In this document: positions 50,237-58,469 of the stretch, piece after piece
Layout of the letters: the number at the start of each line of letters is the position of its first letter
Numbering within the stretch: position 1 is the stretch's first letter
NCBI RefSeq assembly: GCF_038397725.1
Contig: NZ_CP151634.1
Location: forward strand, 682,001 to 746,000
Source: Microbacterium sp. LWO13-1.2
GTDB lineage: Bacteria; Actinomycetota; Actinomycetes; Actinomycetales; Microbacteriaceae
Reading direction: 5' to 3'
DNA length: 64,000 bases
Notes under the pieces: generated by a model
What the model was told of the DNA's origin: nothing
What the model saw: only the letters and a program-made list of their open reading frames with translations
The model's database searches: none
Made by a program: the position numbers and the translations under genes

Positions 50237-51217
50237 TCAGACCGTGAGCAGCTCCCGCTCGAGGCGAGCGTACGAGGCCTCCATGCCGTCGGCCATGCCG
50301 GTGGCGAGGATCATGTCGCGCGTCTCCTTGTCGGGGTACTCGATGAGGGCGGTGATGAGCGTCGCGCCGTCCTCCTCGTAGAGGTTGAGGTCGTTCAGCG
50401 TCTCGGGGCTCGCCATGCCCTGCATCCGCTCGGTGGTGACGGCCCGGCGCGGGGCATCGATGAGCAGTACTTCGCCTTCGAACCCGAAGGGCTGCCCCTC
50501 GGTGTCGCCCACGGGTACCCAGGAATTGCGGTAGCTCTGGCCCGGTTCGGTGCCGATGACGCACTCGGTCATCTCCCATCCGTCCGGCCCGAGCATCCAC
50601 CGGCGCATCAGCTCCTCCTCGTTGAACGCGCGCCAGACCAACTCGCGCGGACCGTCGACGAGACGCGTGATGCGCACGTGGGTGTCGTCGAGCAGCTCGA
50701 CCCGGGTGCCCTTGCCCTGCGCGTAGTCGCGGAGGTCCTGCAGGACGGTGTCGAGCTGGGCCATCGACATCTTCAGACCCTCGACCATGCCCATTCCGAC
50801 GAGCTGTTCGATCGCTTCGACGGAGGGGAAGTGGCTCGTCGAGACCATGCGGGTGCCCTCGGCGGTCGGCTCGAAGTCGAACGTCATGCGCGTTGCGGGG
50901 AAGTCCGCGAGCGGCTTGCCGTCTTCATCGGCGAAAGTGTCGATCACCTCGAAACGGCTCGGTGCCTCGATCGCGAGGAACTCCCACGACGCAGAGGAGC
51001 GCTCGCCCCGCGGCCCGTTCATCGTGTAGTTCGCGCGGCCGCCGACGGTGTGGTCCCAGGAGGTGAACGTCGCCGGCCATCCGGGAGGACCCCAGAAGCG
51101 CTCGAGCTGGCGCGGGTCGCTGTAGGCGCTCCAGACCCGCTCGACGGGTGCTGCGAAATCCGCGGTGACCGTCATGGTCAGGTTCTCGGTGTCGGTGGTG
51201 ACATCGGTGACAGGCAT
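50237..51217 (-). CDS. Tandem SRPBCC (AHSA1-like) domain protein
   Basis: A 326-residue protein with two START/AHSA1-like domains. Domain 1 spans about 14-155 (FAAPVERVWSAYSDPRQLERFWGPPGWPATFTS). Domain 2 spans about 175-320 (RLVDGPRELVWRAFNEEELMRRWMLGPDGWEMTECV). Each gives a helix-grip hydrophobic pocket. Proteins of this type are usually coded next to an ArsR regulator, as here (1-base gap), and are widespread but mostly uncharacterised; a ligand-binding or stress role is assumed. An AAGGAGAG site precedes the ATG. Confidence 0.88.
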   Translation of the reverse strand: MPVTDVTTDTENLTMTVTADFAAPVERVWSAYSDPRQLERFWGPPGWPATFTSWDHTVGGRANYTMNGPRGERSSASWEFLAIEAPSRFEVIDTFADEDGKPLADFPATRMTFDFEPTAEGTRMVSTSHFPSVEAIEQLVGMGMVEGLKMSMAQLDTVLQDLRDYAQGKGTRVELLDDTHVRITRLVDGPRELVWRAFNEEELMRRWMLGPDGWEMTECVIGTEPGQSYRNSWVPVGDTEGQPFGFEGEVLLIDAPRRAVTTERMQGMASPETLNDLNLYEEDGATLITALIEYPDKETRDMILATGMADGMEASYARLERELLTV

Positions 51218-51218
51218 T

Positions 51219-51590
51219 TCACTCTCCTTGTTCGGTTCGTGCGGTGGGGGATGCCGGCGGTTCGGCCAGCAGATCGTCGAGGCGGGCGATACGTGCCCGC
51301 CAGAGCTCTTCGTAGCGGGCGAGGAGCGCTTTGGCGCGGGCGATCATCTCGGGATTCGCGCGGACGAGCCGCTCGCGTCCTTCGGCGCGCTTGACGATGA
51401 GATTCGCGGCTTCGAGCACAGCCACGTGCTTCTGCACCGCCGCGAACGACATCTCGTAGTCGACCGCGAGGGTCGACACCGACTGCTCTCGCTCGATCGT
51501 CCGGCGGAGGATGTCCCGTCGGGTCGAGGCCGCCAATGCGTGGAACACACGGTCGATCTCCGCTTCGCTGAGTTCTCTTTGTACAACCAT
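51219..51590 (-). CDS. ArsR family transcriptional regulator
   Basis: A 123-residue winged-helix regulator: IDRVFHALAASTRRDILRRT, STLAVDYEMSFAAVQKHVAVLEAANLI and a basic wing KRAEGRERLVR. It lacks the Cys-rich metal site of ArsR/SmtB, in keeping with the group that accompanies SRPBCC proteins. The ATG (51588-51590) lies inside a perfect palindrome, so the protein probably represses its own gene by covering the start. It is transcribed ahead of the SRPBCC gene. Confidence 0.92.
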   Translation of the reverse strand: MVVQRELSEAEIDRVFHALAASTRRDILRRTIEREQSVSTLAVDYEMSFAAVQKHVAVLEAANLIVKRAEGRERLVRANPEMIARAKALLARYEELWRARIARLDDLLAEPPASPTARTEQGE

Positions 51591-51599
51591 TTGGTTGTA
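51582..51599. promoter_or_regulatory. Perfect palindromic operator over the ArsR start codon
   Basis: TACAACCATTTGGTTGTA: 8-base arms with a 2-base centre. The minus-strand ATG of the ArsR gene is part of it, and the second to fourth codons read from the repeat. Confidence 0.75.
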
Positions 51600-51940
51600 G
51601 GTTACGACGGGGCGGATGCCGTGTCAAGAGGTTCTTTGGCGGCGCGAGGACTCCGGATGACCTGCATTCCGAAGGCGTCACTGCGCTGGACGCGCGCGAA
51701 CGCCCACACAGCCCGAAGCGATCGGAAACCTGGAGCACGACCAACCCGGGTGGCGCGATCACGGACACGCCGCACAGTGCGGCTCCGCCCTCGACTGGAA
51801 TGCGGACATCGAGTCGATGCGCTCACCGCTGAGGCCGGGTACGGCTCGCCGTCGATTCGATCAACCCCGACGCGTCACGCGCGAGAGCCCGTCGCCCTCG
51901 ATCTTTCGAGCATTCTCTGAAGCCACACGGAGCTACTGGA
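51600..51940. other. Spacer without a recognisable gene
   Basis: No reading frame here has the codon bias of the neighbours or a recognisable protein. The end nearest 51600 should hold the ArsR promoter on the minus strand. No repeats or hairpins stand out. Confidence 0.5.
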
Positions 51941-52567
51941 TCACGCCGGCCCCGGGTCGGCCCTGAGCCCTCGGATCGCATGGTTGATGATCGAGTTCAC
52001 GGCCCTGTCATCAACGCTCGCATGCCCGACGAGGGTGCGATAAACGAGGGGACCGAAGAACAGATCGATCACCTCGTCGATATCGGCATCGGCTCGAAAG
52101 TACCCCGACTCGACGCAGCGCTCGACCAAGGTGGCGAACCCCTTGCGACGCTCGTCCAGGAAGAAGGTGCGAAAGTATGCCGCGGTCGTCGGATCGTTCG
52201 CGCACGCACCGACCAGCTCGGCGAAGGTGACGCCCAGTGGCCCGCGGTAGAAGGCGCCGATATCCACAAGATAGGAGACGAGATCGGCGGGCGGATCGTC
52301 CGTCCTCGGCACCACGAGGTGCTCTCTCATGAGTTGACCGAAAGCTTCGGCGGCGATGGCCTGACGCGACGGCCAGTGCCGATACAACGTGACCTTGCTC
52401 ACCCCGGAAACGTCCGAGACTGCCTCGACCGTCGCCGCCTTCAAACCACCGGAGACGAGCAGATCGGCAGCTGCGTTCAATGCCTTCTGGTGGACGGCGG
52501 CACTCCGAGCTCCCTGGGGAAGGCGTGAAACTTCAGCCCTGACATCGGCGGGAGTCTGATGCCCCAT
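51941..52567 (-). CDS. TetR family transcriptional regulator
   Basis: A 208-residue TetR protein: HTH at residues about 25-70 (VHQKALNAAADLLVSGGLKAATVEAVSDVSG-type helix set ending VSKVTLYRHWPSRQAI) and a ligand domain of the TetR_C11-like type (FFLDERRKGFATLVERCVESG). ATG at 52567 after GAGGAGAATCC; the longer reading lacks a site. It is divergent from an SDR gene, and its probable 14-base operator CTACGTACAGTACA occurs both there and before the aldehyde dehydrogenase gene. Confidence 0.9.
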   Translation of the reverse strand: MGHQTPADVRAEVSRLPQGARSAAVHQKALNAAADLLVSGGLKAATVEAVSDVSGVSKVTLYRHWPSRQAIAAEAFGQLMREHLVVPRTDDPPADLVSYLVDIGAFYRGPLGVTFAELVGACANDPTTAAYFRTFFLDERRKGFATLVERCVESGYFRADADIDEVIDLFFGPLVYRTLVGHASVDDRAVNSIINHAIRGLRADPGPA

Positions 52568-52649
52568 GGATTCTCCTCGCGCTTGGCGCCCTCGTGGGCC
52601 TCGAGTCAAGTATCGCCGACCGCCGACCCATGGCGTGGCGCCTTCCCGT

Positions 52650-52678
52650 TTGTATGTGAACACTACGTACAGTACAGT
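52650..52678 (+). promoter_or_regulatory. Promoter and operator of the first SDR gene
   Basis: TTGTAT (52650-52655), 17 bases, TACAGT (52673-52678). CTACGTACAGTACA at 52663-52676 covers the -10 and is identical to the sequence in the aldehyde dehydrogenase promoter, at the same position relative to -35 and -10. Confidence 0.72.
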
Positions 52679-52710
52679 TGAAGTCAGACATCGACAAAAG
52701 GAGGCGAGAA

Positions 52711-53460
52711 ATGACGAGCCTTGAGGGCAAGACCATACTCATCACCGGGGGAAACAAGGGCATAGGTCAGGAGATCGCTCGCGCGTCGGCCGCCCGCGGA
52801 GCCAGGACGCTGATCGCATTCGGCGGAGATCATGCAGCAGCGGCATCCACGTTGGGCGAATTGGAGGCGCTGACCCCGGGCGCGGCGGCGTTCCAGGCCG
52901 ATCTCGCCACCGAGGAAGGCGTGCACGACCTGTTCGATCGAGTAACGACGCATGTCGGCACGATCGACGCGCTCGTCAACTCAGCCGGGGTCTTCGCGAC
53001 CGCTCCGCTCGAGGAGGTCACCGACGATTCATTCGCGTACCACTTCGCGCTCAACGTCTTCGGTTTGACGCACGCGATCAGAGAGGCGGTCGCGATCTTC
53101 TCCACGGCTGGTGCGAGTGTCGTCAACATCGGGTCGAGCGTCTCCTCCTTCACTCCCGCCGGCTCGGTGGTCTACAACGCGAGTAAGGGAGCTGTGGACG
53201 CGATCACACGCACCCTCGCCAACGAACTCGGTCCCCGCGGGATCCGGGTCAACTCGATCAATCCCGGACTCACTTCGACCCCCGGCATGCGGCGAAGCGA
53301 GTTCTCCGCCGAAGCGTTCACGCGCGAGATCGAAGCACGGACGCCACTCGGCCGCATCGGCGTTCCTGCCGATCTGGCCGGCGCGGCCTGCTTCCTGATT
53401 TCCGACGAGTCGTCCTGGCTCACCGGGGAGACCATCGTCATCGGCGGCGGCCTTCATTAG
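52711..53460 (+). CDS. SDR-family oxidoreductase
   Basis: A 249-residue classical SDR: TGGNKGIGQE cofactor loop, VNSAGVFA, catalytic Ser in NIGSSVSSFTPAG, YNASKGAVD with Tyr and Lys, and the FLISDESSWLTGETIVIGGG tail. It resembles 3-oxoacyl-ACP/glucose dehydrogenase-like members. AAAGGAGGCGAGAA precedes the ATG. First gene of the TetR-controlled group. Substrate unknown, possibly an alcohol that the nearby aldehyde dehydrogenase goes on to oxidise. Confidence 0.92.
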   Translation: MTSLEGKTILITGGNKGIGQEIARASAARGARTLIAFGGDHAAAASTLGELEALTPGAAAFQADLATEEGVHDLFDRVTTHVGTIDALVNSAGVFATAPLEEVTDDSFAYHFALNVFGLTHAIREAVAIFSTAGASVVNIGSSVSSFTPAGSVVYNASKGAVDAITRTLANELGPRGIRVNSINPGLTSTPGMRRSEFSAEAFTREIEARTPLGRIGVPADLAGAACFLISDESSWLTGETIVIGGGLH

Positions 53461-53549
53461 CGGTCATCATCCCGGGAGGGTCTCCGCCCCCCGAAACCAT
53501 CCAGCCCCACTAGCCACTTCTCTCTTCACAACAGCAAGGAAACAGACAA

Positions 53550-54287
53550 ATGAGAATCTCTGACAACACGATCTTCATCGCCGGCGGAACCTCCGGAATC
53601 GGACTCGAACTGGCGATTCGCCTCTCGGCCGAAGGCAACAAGGTCATCGTCGGCGGCCGCCGACGCGACCGCCTCGATGAGATCACAGCAGCACATCCCG
53701 AGCTCGGAGCGGTCGAAATCGATGTCGACGACATGGCATCCATCACGCGTGCATTCGAGAAGGTCACGTCGTCATACCCGGAGCTCAACGTGCTCGTGAC
53801 GATGTCCGGCATCATGTACCCGGAGGACCTGAAGTCGGCGGACTCTCTGCAGGTCGCCGAGCGAACGGTGACGACGAACATCCTGGGCACCATCCGACTC
53901 GCTTCGCAGTTCATTCCGTTCCTGAGCGAGAAGGAATCCGCCACCATCGTGACGGTCACATCGGCACTGGCCTTCGTCCCGCTTCCGATGACCCCGACGT
54001 ACAACGCGTCGAAGGCGGCGATTCACTCCTTCACGGAGAGCATGCGGGTGCAGTTGGCAGACACCTCGATCCAGGTCATCGAAATCGCTCCTCCCGGGGT
54101 CCGTACGTCGCTGATGGGCCAGGAGAACTCGGAGGCCGCTATGCCTCTGGATGCCTTCGTCGATGAGGTCATCGCTCTGCTGAAGGCGAACCCGCAGGCC
54201 AAGGAGATCATCGTCGAGGCCGCTTCGGGGTTGCGGAACGCGGAGGCGAACGGCAACTACGACGAGATGCTCGCGATGCTCAGCTGA
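53550..54287 (+). CDS. DltE-like SDR-family oxidoreductase
   Basis: A 245-residue SDR of the DltE/YdfG-like group: AGGTSGIGLELAIRLSAEGNKVIVGGRRRDRL (NADP-type, with Arg after strand 2), LVTMSGIMYPED in place of NNAG, Ser in VTVTSALAFVP, and YNASKAAIHSFTESMR. ACAACAGCAAGGAAACAGAC lies just before the ATG and includes an AAGGA site. It follows the first SDR gene by 89 bases in the same direction. Confidence 0.9.
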   Translation: MRISDNTIFIAGGTSGIGLELAIRLSAEGNKVIVGGRRRDRLDEITAAHPELGAVEIDVDDMASITRAFEKVTSSYPELNVLVTMSGIMYPEDLKSADSLQVAERTVTTNILGTIRLASQFIPFLSEKESATIVTVTSALAFVPLPMTPTYNASKAAIHSFTESMRVQLADTSIQVIEIAPPGVRTSLMGQENSEAAMPLDAFVDEVIALLKANPQAKEIIVEAASGLRNAEANGNYDEMLAMLS

Positions 54288-54327
54288 CGCGTGGCGTCAA
54301 CCACGCGGGCGCGAGCTCGCGACTCTC

Positions 54328-54362
54328 GGACGAGGTCGGTGCATCATGCACCGGCCTCGTCC
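54328..54362. terminator. Bidirectional terminator hairpin
   Basis: GGACGAGGTCGGTGCA pairs with TGCACCGGCCTCGTCC over about 15 base pairs with a TCA loop, between the convergent SDR and MFS genes. Confidence 0.85.
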
Positions 54363-54395
54363 GTTTGCGTGACGCGTTCCGGCACGCGGACGCTC

Positions 54396-55640
54396 TCACA
54401 GGTCTCGGCGCCCAAGACCTCGCTGCCGGGTCGTGAGAAGGAGGCCGCTGATGAGGGTCACTGCCGCCAATACGAGCATGCTCGCTTCCACAACCAGCCA
54501 CGAGCCGGTCTGCATGCGCACGAGGCCGGCGACAAAGGGGAAGACCGCGGCGATTGTGTAGCCAAGGCTCTGGGCTCGCCCCGACAAAGCGACCGTCGCG
54601 TGGGCGGATCCGGCAGCGATGCTGAAGATCACGATGCTGAGAGAAAACGCCGCGGTCACCCCGACGGCCAGCACGACGGCTCCGCCGAGCGCGACGAATC
54701 CGGTTCCGCAGAACACGCCCGTCGCGCCGACGATCTGGAGAGTCGAGACGACGAGGATCATCCCCCGCAGCCCCACCTTCCCGAGCGCCAACGAGGGCGC
54801 GACGAGGCATGTGAGGACTCCGGCGAAGCTGAACGCGCCGACCCCGAAGGTCGCCTGCTCGATGCGATTCGACTTCTCCATGAGCAGCGGGAGCAGCCAC
54901 GAGGCCGCAAGGTAGAAGAACGACGCCTGCGCGCCGAAAAAAGCACCTGCCATCACCACGGTGCTCGCGTCCGCCTTCGTCTTCGTCGATGAAGAAGGAA
55001 GGTGTATACGAGGCCTGCCGGCCTCGTATACACGCAGGACAGGCATCAGCCAGGCGACCGCAGCGACGGCCGCGGTCGCTGCGGTGATAGCGAGCGCCAC
55101 TCGCCATCCGGCCCGAAGCCCATCAGCGAGGGGAAGCGCAAGCGCGACGCCTGCGCCACCACCGGCCGAGATCAACGCCGTGCAGATGCCCGTCACACGG
55201 CCGACGCGGTGAGGGAAGAACGCTCGTGCTGCCACTGGAAGGAGGACGTTCCCGACGCACAACCCGGCAGCGATGAGAGCTGTGCCCCCGTAGAGAAGCG
55301 CAGCACCGGGTGCCACGCGAAGCAGGCTCCCCACCACCACAGCCGACATCGCCACAGTCAGCGCCGTGGTGATCCGCACCCGATGCAGCAGCGCGGGGAC
55401 CATCGAGGAGAACATCGCGAAGACGATGAGGGGAACCGATCCCAGGAAGCCCAGTTGCGCCACGGACAGTTCCCCGCCGGCCAGCATCGCCGGCGTCAGC
55501 GCACCGATCGCGGTCAGCGAGGGGCGGAGCGCCAGAGACGTGACCCCGAGCGCAATGAGCGCGAATGACTTCCATCGCCCGGAATGGATCGGGCCGATCG
55601 GGGATCCGTCGGATGGAGGTGCCGAATCATTACCGGTCAT
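54396..55640 (-). CDS. CynX/NimT-like MFS transporter
   Basis: A 414-residue twelve-helix MFS protein of the cyanate/nitroimidazole type (TSLALRPSLTAIGALTPAM, LLPVAARAFFPHRVGRVTGI, ISAGGGAGVALALPLA). ATG at 55640 after GGAGTAATCAC. In the cytoplasmic loop between helices 6 and 7 the DNA carries an exact 13-base inverted repeat (55002-55033), coding for VYEAGRPRIH. It lies in the same TetR neighbourhood as the SDR and aldehyde dehydrogenase genes and may carry their substrate or product. Confidence 0.88.
   Translation of the reverse strand: MTGNDSAPPSDGSPIGPIHSGRWKSFALIALGVTSLALRPSLTAIGALTPAMLAGGELSVAQLGFLGSVPLIVFAMFSSMVPALLHRVRITTALTVAMSAVVVGSLLRVAPGAALLYGGTALIAAGLCVGNVLLPVAARAFFPHRVGRVTGICTALISAGGGAGVALALPLADGLRAGWRVALAITAATAAVAAVAWLMPVLRVYEAGRPRIHLPSSSTKTKADASTVVMAGAFFGAQASFFYLAASWLLPLLMEKSNRIEQATFGVGAFSFAGVLTCLVAPSLALGKVGLRGMILVVSTLQIVGATGVFCGTGFVALGGAVVLAVGVTAAFSLSIVIFSIAAGSAHATVALSGRAQSLGYTIAAVFPFVAGLVRMQTGSWLVVEASMLVLAAVTLISGLLLTTRQRGLGRRDL
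55002..55033. repeat. Exact 13-base inverted repeat inside the MFS gene
   Basis: GTGTATACGAGGC (55002-55014), six bases, GCCTCGTATACAC (55021-55033). It lies in the section coding for the central cytoplasmic loop, where extra residues are tolerated. Confidence 0.85.
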
Positions 55641-55667
55641 GTGATTACTCCAGGGAAGGCACACGAA

Positions 55668-55704
55668 GAGCAGGGAGCCGTCAAGTAGTCACGGCTCCCT
55701 GCTC
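55668..55704 (-). terminator. Hairpin after the aldehyde dehydrogenase gene
   Basis: GAGCAGGGAGCCGT (55668-55681) pairs exactly with ACGGCTCCCTGCTC (55691-55704), loop of nine. It lies downstream of the aldehyde dehydrogenase stop on the minus strand and before the MFS gene. Confidence 0.75.
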
Positions 55705-55727
55705 GGGCGCGGCGCCCGACCGTGGGT

Positions 55728-57188
55728 TTAGGTGGAGGGCGGTGTCGACGTCGCGACGGTGATGGACTTCAGCTGGGTGTACTCGTTCAGCGTCTCGAAA
55801 CAGAACTCACGACCGAGGCCGCTGTCCTTGAATCCGCCGAAGGGTACGCCGCCGGAGAGGTTGAAGTACTGATTGATCCATACGCTTCCGGCTTCGAGTC
55901 GGTCAGCGGTCTCCATCGCGTTCTTCAGGTTCGAGGTGTAGATCCCCGATGCCAATCCGTAGGGCGTGTCATTGGCCTCCGAGATCATCGTCTCGTAGTC
56001 ATCCCACTTGATGACGCAGAGAACCGGTCCGAAGATCTCCTCCCGCGCGACTGTCATGGAATTCGTAACCTCAAGGATGGTGGGCTCGATGAAATTGCCG
56101 CTCTCGTAGCCGGCCACATGGGCGCGGTGCCCGCCCGTCACGAGCCTGGCTCCTTCTTCGATTCCCGCCTCGATCATCGACATGACCTTGTCCGCATGCG
56201 CGGCGTGGATCATGCCGCTCAGGTCGGTGTCTTCGTCGAGGGGCGGTCCCACCCGCAGCGACCGGAAACGTGCGACGAGCTTCTCCATGAAGCGGTCATA
56301 GATCTCCGCGTGGACGAAGAGCCGCGTTCCCGCGAGGCAGGACTGACCGTTGCACATGAGAACACCGAAGGTCGCGTTCGCCACGACAGCATCGATGTCC
56401 TCAATGTCGGGGAATACGATGCTCGGGCTCTTCCCACCCAGTTCAAGAATCGACGAGACGAGCCGTGACGACCCGGCCTTGGCCACCGTTCGACCGGTCT
56501 CGGTGCTGCCGGTGAAGGCGAGCTTGCGGACCTTCGGATGCGCCGTCAGCGCCGACCCGACCTCGGTCCCGTACCCGGGGACGACGTTCAGGACACCAGG
56601 AGGGAAGATCTCCGCGGCGAGGCGGGTGATCTCCATCACCGACACCGACGCATTGCGATCCGGCTTCAGGACCACCGTGTTGCCTGCTGCGAGAGCGGGG
56701 GCGATCTTGAACGCCATCATGACCGCGGGGTCGTTCCAGGGGATGATCTGTCCGCACACGCCCAGCGGAACGCGCTTTGCCACAAGGTATCCCGACGCGA
56801 GCTGACGCCCGAATCCCTCGTGCGCAAGAACGACTGACGCGAAGTAGCGCAGTTGCGTCACGGTCGCAGCATAGTCTTCGCGCATCTCGCGGATATGGCG
56901 CCCCGTGTCGACCGATTCGAGGCGTGCGAGCCGCTCCGCGTTCGCCTCGACTGCCGCGGCGAACTTCATGAGCAGGCCCGCTCGATGCTCTGCGGGGAAG
57001 GCGGCCCATGCCGGGAAAGCTCGGTCGGCGGCCTCGACAGCATCGTCAACCTCCGATGGACCGGAGCGTGTCAAGCGCGCGAGCAACTGGCCCGTCGCCG
57101 CTTCGCGAGCCTCGAACCACACCGGGCCGAGCGCGCGGAACTCACCATCGATGAATGCGCCGTACTCCCGGACTCGTTGATCTGTCAT
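55728..57188 (-). CDS. Aldehyde dehydrogenase
   Basis: A 486-residue NAD(P)-dependent aldehyde dehydrogenase: PWNDPAVMMAFKIAPALAAGN, FTGSTETGR, the base Glu in SILELGGKSPSIV, the nucleophile Cys in MCNGQSCLAGTR, and FGPVLCVIKW. Closest in pattern to phenylacetaldehyde/betaine-aldehyde type enzymes. ATG at 57188 after GAAGGAGTTGCC. Its promoter has the same operator as the divergent SDR gene at 52711, so both belong to one TetR regulon for oxidation of an alcohol/aldehyde pair. Confidence 0.93.
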   Translation of the reverse strand: MTDQRVREYGAFIDGEFRALGPVWFEAREAATGQLLARLTRSGPSEVDDAVEAADRAFPAWAAFPAEHRAGLLMKFAAAVEANAERLARLESVDTGRHIREMREDYAATVTQLRYFASVVLAHEGFGRQLASGYLVAKRVPLGVCGQIIPWNDPAVMMAFKIAPALAAGNTVVLKPDRNASVSVMEITRLAAEIFPPGVLNVVPGYGTEVGSALTAHPKVRKLAFTGSTETGRTVAKAGSSRLVSSILELGGKSPSIVFPDIEDIDAVVANATFGVLMCNGQSCLAGTRLFVHAEIYDRFMEKLVARFRSLRVGPPLDEDTDLSGMIHAAHADKVMSMIEAGIEEGARLVTGGHRAHVAGYESGNFIEPTILEVTNSMTVAREEIFGPVLCVIKWDDYETMISEANDTPYGLASGIYTSNLKNAMETADRLEAGSVWINQYFNLSGGVPFGGFKDSGLGREFCFETLNEYTQLKSITVATSTPPST

Positions 57189-57214
57189 GGCAACTCCTTC
57201 AGTAGTCCTGGCCT

Positions 57215-57243
57215 AGTGTACTGTACGTAGCGTTTCGTTACAA
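57215..57243 (-). promoter_or_regulatory. Promoter and operator of the aldehyde dehydrogenase gene
   Basis: On the minus strand TTGTAA (57238-57243), 17 bases, TACACT (57215-57220). CTACGTACAGTACA (57217-57230) overlaps the -10 exactly as in the SDR promoter at 52650-52678. Confidence 0.72.
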
Positions 57244-57491
57244 CCGATGGTCTCCACCCGTCATCCCACCTACTGGTCTCGAACGTCCACTTCACCCCCG
57301 AAGCCGGTGCGCTGGGCGTTCGCAAGCGGACTCCACCCCGCGCCACCCAATTCACAATCCTGCAAAGGTTGCGACGGGCGGGCGCTCGGTTTCTCAGCTC
57401 GCCGACGTACCCGGTCGAGACGAACCTATGCGGCGCACTACCCCGACCGATCATCGGCACAGCCCTCGCCGACTCGGAAAAAGCGTGTCGT
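57244..57491. other. Spacer between the aldehyde dehydrogenase and nucleoside gene groups
   Basis: No gene is supported on either strand. Base composition is slightly lower in GC than the neighbouring genes. It marks the border between two functional modules. No terminator hairpin is obvious after the deaminase stop. Confidence 0.45.
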
Positions 57492-58469
57492 TCAACGAGG
57501 ACTCAAAAGGCGACTCCTCCACAAAGCACGGACTGAGTCGTCGACGAATGCAGCCTCGACACTGTCTGCATCCAATCGATCGAGCGCGACGGCATCGAAT
57601 CCGAGTTCGTCGCGCAGGACAGCTCGCTCGGCAGACAGCGGGGACTGGGTCTGCCGGGGGTTGTCATCTCCGAGGACGAGCGCGACTCCCGCCTCACGGA
57701 ATTCGGGGGCGGGATGCTGGCGGCGTGTCGAGATGGCGCCGGTGTAGAGGTTCGATGTCGGGCAGATCTCGATGTAGATGCCTTGGTCCGCTATCCGCCG
57801 CAACGCCGAAGGATCGTCGGCGAGGTGCGCGCCATGGCCGATCCTGGTGACGCCGAAGAGATCGACCGCGTCGAGCGCTGCGTGGGCGGGCGCGGCTTCC
57901 GCGGCGTGGCAGGTGAGCCCGAGCCCTGCGGCGCGGGCGATGGCGAACGCGTTGACGTAGGGTTCGAGGTCCGGGAAGCGGAGCTCGTCACCGGCGAGGT
58001 CGAATCCGACGACACCGCGTCCGGCAAACCGAGCGGATGCGGTGGCGACCTGCTCATTGCGCTCGGCGCCGTGCAGGCGGAGCGCGGCGACGACGACGCC
58101 GGCGGGCATACCGCTGTTCTTCGTTCCTTGGGAGACGCCTTCGCAGACCGCGGCGATGACGTCGTCGAGGGAGAGCTTCGGGCTCACATGCGTGGCGGGG
58201 CCGAAGCGCAGTTCGAGATAGTTCTGGCCATCAGCGGCCGCATCCTCGACGGCCTCGCGGGCGATCCGAGCCAATGACTCGTAGTCTGCGAAGAACGGGT
58301 ACGTCGAGGACACCTTCTCGAGGTACACGGTCAGGTCGGCAGGGGCGTCGAGCTGCAGTGCGTGTTCCCAGTCGCGGTCGGCGCCCGGGAGCTTGAGCGT
58401 GCGCGCGAGTTCGAAAGCGGTTGCGGGGCGCACGCGTCCCTCGAGGTGTGTGTGCAGGTTGATCAGCAT
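57492..58469 (-). CDS. add: Adenosine deaminase-like amidohydrolase
   Basis: A 325-residue metal-dependent deaminase: HTHLEGRVRP (first metal ligands and substrate loop), CHAAEAAP (catalytic Glu; usually HAGE), RIGHGAHL and EICPTSN, then VLGDDNPRQTQSPL where adenosine deaminases have TDDP. The Asp pair is present, but the loop is shifted by one residue, so a related base or nucleoside may be the true substrate. ATG at 58469, overlapping the nucleoside hydrolase stop by 7 bases. Confidence 0.88.
   Translation of the reverse strand: MLINLHTHLEGRVRPATAFELARTLKLPGADRDWEHALQLDAPADLTVYLEKVSSTYPFFADYESLARIAREAVEDAAADGQNYLELRFGPATHVSPKLSLDDVIAAVCEGVSQGTKNSGMPAGVVVAALRLHGAERNEQVATASARFAGRGVVGFDLAGDELRFPDLEPYVNAFAIARAAGLGLTCHAAEAAPAHAALDAVDLFGVTRIGHGAHLADDPSALRRIADQGIYIEICPTSNLYTGAISTRRQHPAPEFREAGVALVLGDDNPRQTQSPLSAERAVLRDELGFDAVALDRLDADSVEAAFVDDSVRALWRSRLLSPR

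Noticed and set aside
51602..51826. Short gene in the spacer between ArsR and TetR
   Set aside because: No ribosome-binding site, composition unlike neighbours, no recognisable family.
57244..57460. Small gene in the spacer before the deaminase gene
   Set aside because: The readable peptide overlaps the aldehyde dehydrogenase promoter and has no domain or ribosome-binding site.
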